From NCBI GenBank assembly GCA_934045905.1, contig OW203764.1, forward strand, positions 23,183,109 to 23,247,108: DNA of 64,000 nucleotides, in the 5' to 3' direction. Numbering within the stretch: the stretch's first letter is position 1; every line of letters begins with the position of its first letter. Shown here one piece after another: positions 48,785 through 59,596 of the stretch. A program made the translations under genes and the position numbers. The stretch is from Leuctra nigra. Lineage: Eukaryota > Arthropoda > Insecta > Plecoptera > Leuctridae. The notes under the pieces are model-generated. The model was not told the DNA's origin. It saw only the letters and a list, made by a program, of their open reading frames with translations, and searched no databases.

Positions 48785-49472
48785 ATTATATATTTTTTAT
48801 TTTCTGCAAATAAGATTTCATTTAACTATCGTTCAGAATTATTTTGCTGAATTATTCAGTTTTATAACATGTTTGGGATCACGGAATTATGTGTATTATA
48901 CCTACATCTGGGAACAGAAACGACCCCCCCCCCTCGCCTACGACCTGATAATGTAATTCGCCAGTCCATAAAAAGAACAGAAAAAGAATAAAATTTCCGG
49001 GACCCCTGTACTCAAAACAGTTATCACGTCATAAGTTATGATTTTATGAAACGTCGTAATATTAACATGGTGAAAGATAGGACAATCTCCTTATGTTTAT
49101 GATGATAAGTTATGTCGTGATAACTGTTGCGAGAATAGGCGTCTTGGTTTCGTTGGTTAGGAGTTTTAATGTACTACACTGAATTTAATCAAATACGCAG
49201 GTAATATATTAATGTATTTGATTTAATTAAACACATTTTATTTTAATTATCTTCAAAGCGTAGACAATGGATCCAGAGAATCAAGAATATATAATGTGGT
49301 ACAGTCACTTCAAAGAGTTTCTACCGTCGTGAACATGATATGCTCATAAAAGAGAAGGAACACCTACATAACCTGCATGTGCCTCACTTAACCGGTAGTT
49401 AGGCACATGTGCTACGGGGCTTGCCTATTCTTGCTACCGGTAAGTGTACTTATGTATGTATGTATGTATGTA
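48785..49472. other. Non-coding stretch
   Basis: No gene supported. A small inverted structure (ACCGGTAG near 49399, CTACCGGT near 49434) and a (TATG)n tract at 49450-49472 lie just before family A copy 3. Confidence 0.5.
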
Positions 49473-50599
49473 TCCCAGAAAAAACACTCCGTGTAAAAAT
49501 ACCAGCCAAGTCTCTTTAACTATAAAAAAAAATAGAAGAAATCTAAAAATTCAGCACTGAAAAGGAGTGATATCAAAAAAGGAGCCAAGTCAACGAATTT
49601 TCCAAATTTTAATCGTACCATTGAAATAAAAATATCAACCCCCGAGAAATACTTAAAAAAAGGACTTGGCGCATCGTTTTTTTAAAGACACTTTTCTATC
49701 CTAAAAGTATAGGAAGAACTCTACAAGTATATTTTCCTGAGTATATCACATTCATTATCGACGAATCATACTACGTTTTAATATAACTAGTACTCTTACC
49801 TACTGGCAGTTTTGGTATTTTGTCAATATTCAGAGGAAATAAACGGATAAACGAATAACGAATAAACGGAAGCGGCCTAGTCTATTCGTTATTGCCACTA
49901 TTTCTAGGGTCATATTAATCAATCATACTTCTCAATATCGTGACTGAGGGAAATAGCGAAAGCGCTCATTACAAGAAGGCCGTCAATGAGATTTGTATAA
50001 GTGACTAGTGCACTGAGCCATGCTGCTCAAATAATTACTGACTAGATTTTTATCTAAAGTAATACGTTATGTAATTTATGAATTTTTTTGGTATAAAATG
50101 TTAATTAATAGCAATTAATTACACGGCGAGAAGGTTCCAAGTATAATGCTGTAGTAGGTATGTTGATGTACCCACAAAACTATAGGTACCTACCAATCAC
50201 AAACACAACTGTTCTGTATTTATTGCTTGTAAGACAATGCTATGTTTCTTTGCGTACTTATATTTAAATTTAAAATATTTTACAGAATGTTCAATATTTA
50301 ATTTGAAAGTTTTGTCCCAATTTTTCTAGGCATTTCTGAACTACGTAGTATGTGAGTGGCATAAGCTTAAGAATAGAAAAATGTCTTTAAAAAAACGATG
50401 CGCCAAGTCCTTTTTTTAAGTATTTCTCGGGGGTTGATATTTTTATTTCAATGGTACGATTAAAATTTGGAAAATTCGTTGACTTGGCTCCTTTTTTGAT
50501 ATCACTCCTTTTCAGTGCTGAATTTTTAGATTTCTTCTATTTTTTTTTATAGTTAAAGAGACTTGGCTGGTATTTTTACACGGAGTGTTTTTTCTGGGA
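49473..50599. repeat. Long inverted-repeat arms of family A copy 3
   Basis: Arms about 49473-49698 and 50374-50599, reverse complements with very few differences, spacer about 675 bp without a gene. Confidence 0.9.
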
Positions 50600-50788
50600 T
50601 ATCACTTCTTTTGTTAGTTTATTCATACAGCTTGTAGCACATGTCCGAGCAGGGACTAATTTCTTTAAAAAAATACGCCTCAACCGATTTGGTTACTATG
50701 AAAAGTTGCGTTTGGTATAAGATGAAAATGATTATCCAAGAAGAATAGCTTAAGTTTCGTTATAATCGATCCAGCCGTTTTCGATACA

Positions 50789-51392
50789 TGACGTCACTTC
50801 CGGTTTTGAAATAGCGGCCGAATTCCGGTATAGGTAATAAGAAAACAATCTAGTTTTATCTAGTTGATACCTTCATGAACGACCATCTGAATTCCTAATC
50901 CCTATATTTCCGTAAAATCGGTCATGCCGTTTGTAATATATGACGTCACTTCCGGTTTCATTTAGTTGTTCCTGCCGCCATTTCCGGTACCATTAATTTA
51001 TTTATTCATTTTTCACAATTGATTTTTCAAATAAATAGCAGAATGAATACGCAGGAGCTAGTTCAGTTGCAATCGGTACAGGCGTTTTAGATATATGACG
51101 TCACTTCCGGTTTCAGGAATGGCGGCCGAGAACACTGCTACCTTGAATATATAAATTGTATTGTCTATGTTACAATGTAAGTTAATTATGTACGTATTTT
51201 AAGTATAATTTGTTGAAATAAGTTAAATATTGCGTATTTATGACGTCACTTCCGGTTTAGAAAATAAGAAAATAATATTTTTTTTATTGATACTTCATAT
51301 AGATGACCATCTAAATCGAATGGCGCTAATTTCGTTCTAATCGGTCCAGACGTTTTTGAGTTATGACGTCACTTCCGGTTTCAAAATGGCGG
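50789..51392 (+). promoter_or_regulatory. Five-fold array of CRE-ETS composite motifs (family A copy 3)
   Basis: TGACGTCACTTCCGG begins at 50789, 50941, 51096, 51241 and 51364. The last is followed by CAAAATGGCGGC, a close match to the YY1 site as placed in animal core promoters. Confidence 0.6.
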
Positions 51393-51927
51393 CTTCCGGT
51401 TGGTTTTATAAAAAGGCACCTCAGACGCCAAAAGTGCACATGTGGTAAAAATTTCAGGTCGATCGGTTCAGCCGTTTAGGCTGTGGCGGTGATAGCGACG
51501 TTTCGTGATATCATCAGAATCATCATCATCTTCAGAATCAGAAAGTGGTGTAATTTCACTGTTTTCTCGGTCCTCTAGCGCGCAAATGGCATAACCTATT
51601 GTTCCCAAATTTGGTATATGTAGTGGGGTGGGCCATAGCTCGAAATTAAGATATTTCGCAACAATGTGAGATTTACCAATTTTGAGATCCAGTAGGCCGA
51701 AAATGCCATGTTGTTGCTTACAGTAAAAGTGTTTGGTCTGCTCCTCAGTTTATTAGGCATTTACGGTATGTTGAGTGACTGTGAGTGTATAGTACGACTT
51801 GGCTGGGTGGAGCGACCGCTCCACTAGATAATAGAAAACAAAATAAACTGACTGAAATACTCAGCTCAATCCTGTGCCTAAAAGTCAAGGTCCAGAGATT
51901 ACATTACAAACACGCAAACAATATTCT

Positions 51928-52010
51928 GATACAATCTCCAGTTTACAATATCCTGATACAATCTCCAGTTTACAATATTCTGATACAATCTCCAGTTTAC
52001 AATATCCTGA
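51928..52010 (+). repeat. 27-bp minisatellite, three units
   Basis: GATACAATCTCCAGTTTACA plus AATATCCT/AATATTCT repeated three times without gaps. Because 27 is a multiple of three, it creates a repetitive reading frame that is not a gene. Confidence 0.95.
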
Positions 52011-52719
52011 TTGCGCATGGCAGCTATTGACGGAACAAACTTTATTTTATTTTAGATGCTGTTAGGTAAACGCAATTTAATTGTCGCAAATATTTTCGGG
52101 AATTGAACACTCGGACTGATTTGACGATTATTTAGGAAACTACACAAGGAAACGTAGCGAGAGACTTTTTTTTTTAATTTTTTGCCTATTTGTCTTTGCT
52201 TTTTGCTTGTTGTTTTGTCCACCATGGTCTTAGGGTATATTTGGCTGAAATATTGTCCAAGTTCATTATACACATCAATTCCAGAATATACTATAGTCAG
52301 CTTAGAGCAAATTGTGTGGATATGGAAACAGGAAGTAGTGGTTGTACCTGATCTACTGCAACACCAATTGTCTGTTGGTAAAATACAGTTCTCGATCAAG
52401 ACTGTTTTACTCTACCTATACACTAGTATTTATATTAAGATTGTGTATTGCCATCATAGGAAACATATCGTGTAGTACAAAGCATGAGTAAACAGATTGA
52501 ACAGAAATATTAGACAAGTATCAATTTCCGGTGGCTGTTGTTAGTTAGTACATTATAGCAGAGCCGATTATGATTATAGACAACTGAAGTTAACATACAT
52601 AATCAATTAATATGCATACTGAGAAGATTATAGGTATACACATTGAAATATTACTCCTAAGTAAGAATGTCAATTTTTAGAAATTTATAAAATGTACACT
52701 CTTCTATGATTTCATTTTT
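52011..52719. other. Non-coding stretch
   Basis: No gene supported; overlapping frames on opposite strands (52052-52475) have no recognisable domain. Confidence 0.45.
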
Positions 52720-53250
52720 TTATTGACACACAATAGCATACATAAGAACAGAGAAAACACCACAAAGCCTCGTGGGCTCATCTGTGGAACACTAAATATA
52801 AAAAATATAATATATTCACAACGTCGATGGTCATTGTGCACATATATGAATTATCTGCTCCAAGAAATTACAAATTAACAGAAGAACTACTCAACAAAAC
52901 ATAAAAATTAACACAAAAACTGTGTGAAAGGAGAGCTTTTCTGATTTATTTACCTAGAGTGAAAAAGACATGACTTTCTACATAAAATTTAGTCTGCAAG
53001 ATTTTCAAGAATCCATTTTTAACACATGATTTGACAAACTGTACTTTTCAAGTGATGCAATATTGTTGGGAAGTTGGTTAAAAATAGAATTGAATTAAAT
53101 TGAAAATAAATTGAATTATACAACGCAAACAATATTTTAAATATTAATAAAGTAACCGCCATTGATATCTCTAAATTATCATCTTGAATAGAAAAATAAA
53201 TATGCAAAATACATTTAGGGATTGACGAGACGGGTATAAATTATTATTAT
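52720..53250 (-). mobile_element. Non-LTR retrotransposon 3' end (RT C-terminal remnant plus 3' UTR)
   Basis: On the minus strand near 53080-52980 one frame reads FNQLPNNIASLEKYSLSNHV then LKMD and a stop, typical of the extreme C-terminus of non-LTR reverse transcriptases (an FNxLP segment followed by a short helical tail). It is followed by a 3' UTR that ends with GTGTCAATAAAAAAATG at about 52730. The 5' end fades at about 53250. Related sequence is at 44848-45060. Confidence 0.5.
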
Positions 53251-53990
53251 ACTTTTACTTCTCAGGGTAGGTAGACTATTTTTATTTCGTCTACAACATA
53301 ACTTCTAATTATCCACCCACAGATAAAAACCGATCCACCCACCGTGACCTCACATTGGCGCCATGTGATTACGAAAGACGGCGGCGCCTATAGCCAAGAA
53401 CCTCTTCTTTGCCTTTAGTGAAGGCATAAAGCGTCATAGCTTCCCATACTAAATCCTGTTATGACTTATCATTAAGGCGATGAGAGTTTCTTATTGGCGT
53501 CGTATCGTGTAGTGGGTCATCAGTTCGCATCTTATGAGGGCTGGTTTACTGGCTGCGACGCCGTTTTTTATGAACACCAATGAAGGTAAAGGTCAATTGA
53601 ATAACATTAGTTCGATTTCTTCCATGGCTATTGATTAAGTAATTCGTTTTTTAAGAGCACAGAGAAAACATGGGATCGTTATCTTTTTAGTATAGGTTTT
53701 CCTCATAAACGTGAATGATGTGCATATTAAAATGTGAGTTGATAATATTGAATTTTCTTTAAAACAATATTATCTACCACATACCAGAGGCTATAAACAG
53801 GGAATATTATACATCTTTTTATATATGAATACTTAATTGAGTATAAAGTTTATAAATATCCTTATTTTATACTCTTTTATCGACATTTTCACATGCAAAA
53901 CAAGAACCAATATATTAAAGGAGCAAAATGTAACCGGATTTTTGTTTAGTCCATGAGTTCATAAACGAGTTTTCAAGTCAATATGCATAC
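53251..53990. other. Non-coding stretch
   Basis: No gene supported. A moderately GC-rich part (53340-53580) lacks any recognised motif. Confidence 0.45.
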
Positions 53991-54030
53991 TTTGCAAGAG
54001 TTTGCAAGAGTTTGCAAGAGTTTGCAAGAA
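53991..54030 (+). repeat. 10-bp tandem repeat, four units
   Basis: TTTGCAAGAG repeated four times, the last unit ending in A. Confidence 0.95.
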
Positions 54031-54725
54031 CAACAAAACTACGAACATTGCAGACATATCCCATGAATTCCCAGAATCGACTAAAATCACATGTTTTACT
54101 TGCTTTGAATATTGATATTATATAATATTAACACGGTGTTCGGTTAGTTAATTGCCAGTTCATTATAACATAACTTATAAAATGTAAACATACTATATAT
54201 GCAGCATTTTACTCTCTGCTAACTGTGCACATCATTATGTGATGATTGTGACATATCTTAGCAATCAATATCCACATTAGGCGACCATCGAGGTGGTCAC
54301 ACGGCTCATCAGCAAGGGTTGATGTCGGGAAGAAGAGTTGATGTATGATGACATATTTATTGTAGATGGTTTGCAATGTCCAGTTGGTCCAGAAGATGAG
54401 AAGGAGGTCAGTAATCCTATGATGAATTTGTTAATCTGCAATAATTTAATATGAATATGTTGTTTTGCTCTCTTTCATATTCACCACGACGGAGACGTGT
54501 CTGCTAAAATATGGGATAAGACCTAATATTTTAGACAATTAAGAGTCGACAGGACTCGCAAAAAATTTCGATTCGGATATTAAAAAAATCCAAAAAATGC
54601 ACGAAAATGCATTAGCTATGGGTTGTACGTGACATTTGTGACATTTAATCATTGTGTTGCATGTTGCATATACTGCTGCGAAGTAAGTTATTTTAATTCA
54701 AACATTGAAAACCACAAAAAAACAT
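54031..54725. other. Unique non-coding stretch
   Basis: Nothing recognised. Confidence 0.5.
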
Positions 54726-55035
54726 AAAAAGGCGGCCCCTACTTTTTTCTTTATGGCTTGACCAATTGTCTCCAAATTTTTACAGCATAGAGATAAAGAG
54801 TAAATCTGTGCCTCTAGTGATTCAAAAAAAATAATAACAAATGTTATTACTCGTGTTGAGGAGGTGCCAAAATGGGCAATATATGGGTATTTTGGCACCT
54901 GTGCCCTGAAATTACTGAACAAAAAATAACACTTTTGGCCCACTAGAGGCACAGATTTATTATTTATCTATAATCTGTGAAAATTTGAAGACAATCGGTA
55001 GAGCCGTTTAGAAAAAAGTAGGGGCCGCCTTTTTG
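54726..55035. mobile_element. Foldback MITE of about 310 bp with a central hairpin
   Basis: Inverted arms of about 95 bp begin AAAAAGGCGGCCCCTACTTT and end at TCTGTGCCTCTAGTG. The centre carries its own hairpin GGTGCCAAAAT / ATTTTGGCACC. Arms differ at roughly one in seven positions, so the insertion is not recent. Confidence 0.8.
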
Positions 55036-55194
55036 TGCTTCATGAAACATGGATTTCATCAAGTATCGTAGACTCTTAAAGCAGAACTATCAATTAGGCT
55101 GAGTTGGACCAACTTTGAATTACGCTAAATATCGACAGTGTTAGTGAAAGTGCTTTGTATAATCTAGTAAATAAATGTTTAGTGATATTGTTTT
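55036..55194. other. Short unique spacer
   Basis: No feature recognised between the MITE and the hAT-like element. Confidence 0.5.
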
Positions 55195-55200
55195 ACTAAA

Positions 55201-55718
55201 CATGGGGTTGGGGCAAAACGGTTCGAAAACCGAACCGAGCCGAACCGGCTTCAGATGTTCGCGAACCGAACCTTAAAATGGAATATCCGAACCGAACCTC
55301 CCTCGCTGCGCCAATGTGACATTTCCCGCCAACATTTCGGTCCAGTGTCGTGTTCTAGATAGAAATCTGTGTGACAAAGAAGCCAAAGAAAAATAATGCA
55401 AATTGTTACAGTTCATTAACAATTTTAATTTCATTTTACTCTTCTTACTTTTTCTTCGTGCATAAATTTATTGATTAAATTAATTTTATCAAAAATAAAA
55501 TGTACCTACTAAAACTATGGATTAAATGAGTTAAATTTGCTTATCTCGTGAAGAAATTGTAAGTACAAACTATGCCAAACAATGTTTGATGTTATTTTTT
55601 GTAAGTGATAAAGCCACTGCAGGTAAAATGTCCAGAGGTTCGGTTCGGTTCGGTCAAATATTTAAAGTTCGGTTCGAGGTTCGGCTCGGTTAAAAAATAT
55701 TAGGTTCGCCCAACCCTA
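55201..55718. mobile_element. hAT-like non-autonomous element with CGAACCGAAC subterminal repeats
   Basis: Ends resemble the common hAT terminus: GGGGTTGGGGCAAAACGG on the left and, inverted from the right, TAGGGTTGGGCGAACC. Both sides hold runs of CCGAACCGAACC and its complement. ACTAAA at 55195-55200 and 55719-55724 is a likely partial 8-bp target duplication. No transposase frame. Confidence 0.6.
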
Positions 55719-56220
55719 ACTAAATTGCATACGCTTGACCTACATGAAATCAACGCGGTGGCCTAATCCCGTACGGTTCATTCTCTCTAGGAAGCTACAT
55801 AATATTTAAACAAGATAGACCCTTCGGATTAAGCCATTTGACAAGCATAATTTCCCATGTGGGTATGTTATTTTCGTCGCGATATTTTGGTTCTGTATCA
55901 AAATCATGGGGCGAGTTGGTTCAGCGGTAACGCTCTGACTCACATCGCCCCCCCCCCCCTCCCCCCTTCACGACTATCCAGAGAGAGAAACATTTCCTTG
56001 CCTTCAGTGTAAAGAGTTCAGTTGAAAATTAAGACATAATTTCTAATAGGTCACGTTACCCCTTTTTCTCAATCATTCTCCTTTAATCATTCATCACCTC
56101 CCAATCATTGTCATCCTCTTCGACAGTCGCTAAATGACCTAGATGTCAAGTCTTATTAAACAATGAAGAATTATGGAAACTCAATTATTTTTCGCCGTCA
56201 TTAACTGTTTACTGTCTCCA
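55719..56220. other. Non-coding stretch
   Basis: Contains the tRNA-like 5' half at 55910-55946 and a C-rich run at 55948-55967. No gene supported. Confidence 0.5.
55910..55946 (+). repeat. tRNA-derived 5' half (A box)
   Basis: GGGGCGAGTTGGTTCAGCGG followed by TAACGC has a good A box and D-arm. The sequence is lost in a C-run where the anticodon arm should be. Truncated SINE head or tRNA relic. Confidence 0.4.
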
Positions 56221-56484
56221 GCGACATGGTTGACGGCGACATGTTTGACGGCGACATGGTTGACGGCGACATGGTTGACGGGGACATGTTTGACGGCGAC
56301 ATGGTTGACGGCGACATGGTTGACGGGGACATGGTTGACGGCGACATGGTTGACGGGGACATGGTTGACGGCGACATGGTTGACGGCGACATGTTTGACG
56401 GCGACATGCTTGACGGCGACATGGTTGACGGTGACATGGTTGATGGCAACATGGTTGACGGCGACATGGTTGACGGCGACATGA
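56221..56484 (+). repeat. 15-bp minisatellite, about 17.5 units
   Basis: Unit GCGACATGGTTGACG, almost perfectly in register, with GTTTG, GGGGAC and GATGGC variants scattered. Because the unit is a multiple of three, several frames stay open on both strands (MVDGD-type on +, VNHVA-type on -). That is a property of the repeat and not evidence for a protein. Confidence 0.95.
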
Positions 56485-57880
56485 TCAGACTGTAGAACGA
56501 CGTCATCACGGCTGCCATGGTCATCACAGAACACGTGACCTCCCATGTAGTACAGGAGTACGCGACGGAGACGTGACGACGGCGATGTTGTCGGAAGTCG
56601 CGAGCTGAGGACTAAGCCTGGCTCAGGTCAAGCCTAGTGGACGTCCGGAACGTCTGAATGAATATTTTAAACCTCACTCGAGGCAAAAAAAAATAGATCT
56701 ACATCTGCCACCAAATGTAGTGAGGTATTAAACAGGACTAGACTCAAACAATTGCATCAAACATATCTTCGTATTGTTTAACGGGACGGTATCAATTTTA
56801 AATTCTTGCGTTAGTCCAAACTTTCTTGGCTTCAAAACACAACATTGGATTTTATTTTAGACCAACACACTCGTATAGTTTTATGTCTCTCCGTTAAAAT
56901 GCTAACTGCAACTGTTCTGTTTGAAAGCTATAGAATGTATCTCCGTATTGGCAAAAAACTAATACTATGTATTTAGTATATAGCCGAGATAGCTTCCGTT
57001 ATATCTTTGAGATAATTATCAGGAAGATATCTGGATGCTCTCATAGATGTGAATATAGGTGTGTGGAGAGAATTTGTCAATATGATTGAACATGCACGTT
57101 GTGGCCTACATTGGCGAGGAGACCATTAAACTGGATTGCATTTGAGTAACAATGGACAATGTGCCAATCGAGCTTAGCTAATATGAAAAGGGACAGGCAA
57201 TTCCCCATACCTATGCATTAAAATTCGAATTGACAATTACGACGGAATTGTGAAATTGCATTGTCCGGCATATAACTAAAACTTAAATTATAAAATAAAT
57301 GTAAATTTGTTCCCTAATGAGAAGTGCATTGTATTTTAGTCGAACATTTTCTTTAAAAGAATCATCCTAAATCAAATTAAATTGGAAATGAATTTAAATT
57401 TATTAGAAGACTTCTGAATTAATCTCCAATTACGAAACCATTTTCTCAATCAGCGATTTCCATAATTCGATTTCTCTTTTGGTAAATTGATTGCGAGAGT
57501 TTTGCCATAGATCGTAATCGTATATTCAAGGAAAAGTCCTAGAGATGAATAATTTTGAACGACGATTTTGTACCTTCATTTACAGAATAAAACATTCTTG
57601 TCTTTTTCTGGCAGTGATATATTTGAAGGTGCAGTTAGTAAAGCCATACAATTGTATACTTATTTGGTTGGTTAATCGCGCAAGTAATCGAAACTAGAGG
57701 AACCTCCAGGAAAAATGGCGATTAGTAATGGATTCAATTTAAAATAAGTTTTATTAAATCATATTATATTCAATATGAAAATCTTATTCGTGCAGATAAA
57801 TATTCGATGACAGATGGAAATGGATACTAAATTAGACATAACACTTTTAATCACTATACAATTTTGTATAAAAATAAAAA
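56485..57880. other. Unique non-coding stretch
   Basis: No gene or transposon recognised. Confidence 0.5.
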
Positions 57881-58140
57881 TATATTTTGTTAGGATATAT
57901 AGGACAAACGGGACATATTTCAATCTGAATATTTCGCCACTGGTCTGTGAGCTTCTTCAGGAAAAAGCAACAAATATAAAAGCAGCACAAGTAAACGTAG
58001 AGCAAAAGTTAGCAAAAGTTAAAGTAAAATTAAAGTAATTTTACTCTGTTTCCAACTGAAGGAGTTTATTTACAGACAAGTGGGCTAAATATTGAGATTG
58101 AAATATGTAAAGTTTGTGAATAATTCCTAACAAAATAGAT
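57881..58140. mobile_element. Diverged Penelope-type terminal inverted pair
   Basis: Arms 57881-57966 and 58052-58140 are imperfect inverted repeats. Read on the minus strand, the left arm has CCTGAAGAAGCTCACAG, then GTGGCGAAATATTC. This is the same CTGAAGA / helix II / GAAATATT layout found in the Penelope arms at 9300 and 11553, with different stem sequence. No RT remains between the arms (85 bp of A-rich DNA). Confidence 0.55.
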
Positions 58141-59570
58141 ATATTTTATTAGCACGATCCACAATTATGATCGGGAAAGAAGAACGCAAATATATAATTT
58201 TAGACTTTATGCTGGAGCATCCGTCATTATTTAATACAACAATAGCACCCTGAGTGCAATCGTCTTCCTTGTTGTCTCGAATACTGTGAAAGGATATCCA
58301 TTTCTTCAGTAAAGGACATCATTTGTATCAGAATTAATGAGATAATTGAAACCAACGTTTAGTGAAATTTCAGTTTGATGAGATAAACGGACTGACAGTG
58401 CGAAAAACATGACATGAAAACAGAAAAACAAATACAAGTATCACAATTGGCTAGTTCAATAGGTTGTTTGTAGCGGGTGGAACAAGAACATAATCGTTAG
58501 CTCTCTGTATGTTCACGATGATGACGTGTTGCATGATGACCTTGACGAACTTGTGGCCGACAGCGAACACATTACCTGTCCGACACGACCTGTTTCCACT
58601 GCAGTGCCTTGCCATCAGGAGCTGTTCACTCGTACCTCTCAAGTGACAGATGATATCGGGACTCGTGGGACATGGGTTCGTCTTCCTTAGACGGTATTCC
58701 TGGTTGAGGATTACAGAGGAGATTTCTTGATAGCGGGCGTAATTTTTAGGAAAGCTGCTATTTGTACGGCACTCGTTTCAGAAAAATAATTGAATATCTT
58801 ATCATAATTTTAAACCTAGGATATTTAAACTTGCAGTTTAATTTCTCTTATAATATATCTCTATGGTCCTGCAATCAATCTAACACTAATCAACCCAAAA
58901 ATCTTCATGTAATCTCAACATAATTTGAGATTGAGAAGCTGAATATCTGTAATATTTGTCAACAAGTTGAGTAACCTAATACCTATATCTTCTTGTCAAA
59001 TCTTCCCAAGCATTGAGTGCAATAAACTTGCACGTGCGCATTTGCAGATTGCATGTAGGTATTCTCTTAACTATTACAAGGCAGGTCTCCATCTCTAATG
59101 TATCATATTTTTAGAGCTGCTTCCGCTCTAAGCTAACAGCTTGTTTCTTACTGCATGTCCTTCTTCCATCTTTGCCTTGGTCTTCCCACATTTCTATTCC
59201 CAACCGGCCTTCCATCTTTTGCTCTCCTCACCATTGCTCACTCATTCCGATGCTGCCGTCTCTTCTTTCCCCATTCGTTAATATCCTCCACACTACATGT
59301 TTTCCTCACAGCATTATTTCTTACTCTGTCTAGCCTTATTTTGCCTACAATTCTCCTCAAGGTTTTCACACGCACAACCTTATTAATTAATTAAATATAG
59401 TGGTTCATGCATTGATTATGATACCAATGACAATATGATGTCAATATATTAGAGGGATTTTAATTTAGGCAAATTCATTTTAAGTAAAGGTTTCACTTCA
59501 AACTTTCTGCACATAATTCACTGTAGCTTTTGCTGTTTTCATAAATAATAATATTGTTACCACCACCTTC
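58141..59570. other. Unique non-coding stretch
   Basis: No feature supported; the frame at 59155-59394 is pyrimidine-rich and hydrophobic by composition only. Confidence 0.5.
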
Positions 59571-59574
59571 TCGA

Positions 59575-59596
59575 GGGGGGCTGGGGGGGGGGGGGA
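59575..59596 (+). repeat. G-rich tract, possible quadruplex
   Basis: GGGGGGCT followed by a run of about 14 G. Can supply four G-tracts. It may also be length-variable or an assembly weak point. Confidence 0.6.

Larger units (their letters stand above)
49473..51827 (+). mobile_element. Family A Helitron-like element, copy 3
   Basis: 2355 bp, inserted at a (TATG)n microsatellite. Nearly identical by eye to copy 2 over the first 1.9 kb, including arms, spacer and five composite units. In the last 440 bp it keeps the form shared with copy 1 (GGTTTTATAAAAAGGCACCTCAGACG), where copy 2 has replaced sequence. Ends in hairpin GGAGCG-AC-CGCTCC and CTAG (51824-51827). Confidence 0.75.

Noticed and set aside
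51785..52065. Frames with repeated ILIQSPVYN-type peptides
   Set aside because: Product of the 27-bp tandem repeat; no start context or domain.
53991..54030. CRISPR-like array
   Set aside because: Units are contiguous with no spacers; the window is eukaryotic.
56173..56546. Long overlapping open frames on both strands
   Set aside because: They exist because the 15-bp minisatellite unit is a multiple of three and lacks stops; no unique coding sequence flanks it.
59155..59394. Membrane-protein-like 79-codon frame
   Set aside because: The hydrophobic look comes from pyrimidine-rich DNA; no homology or gene context.
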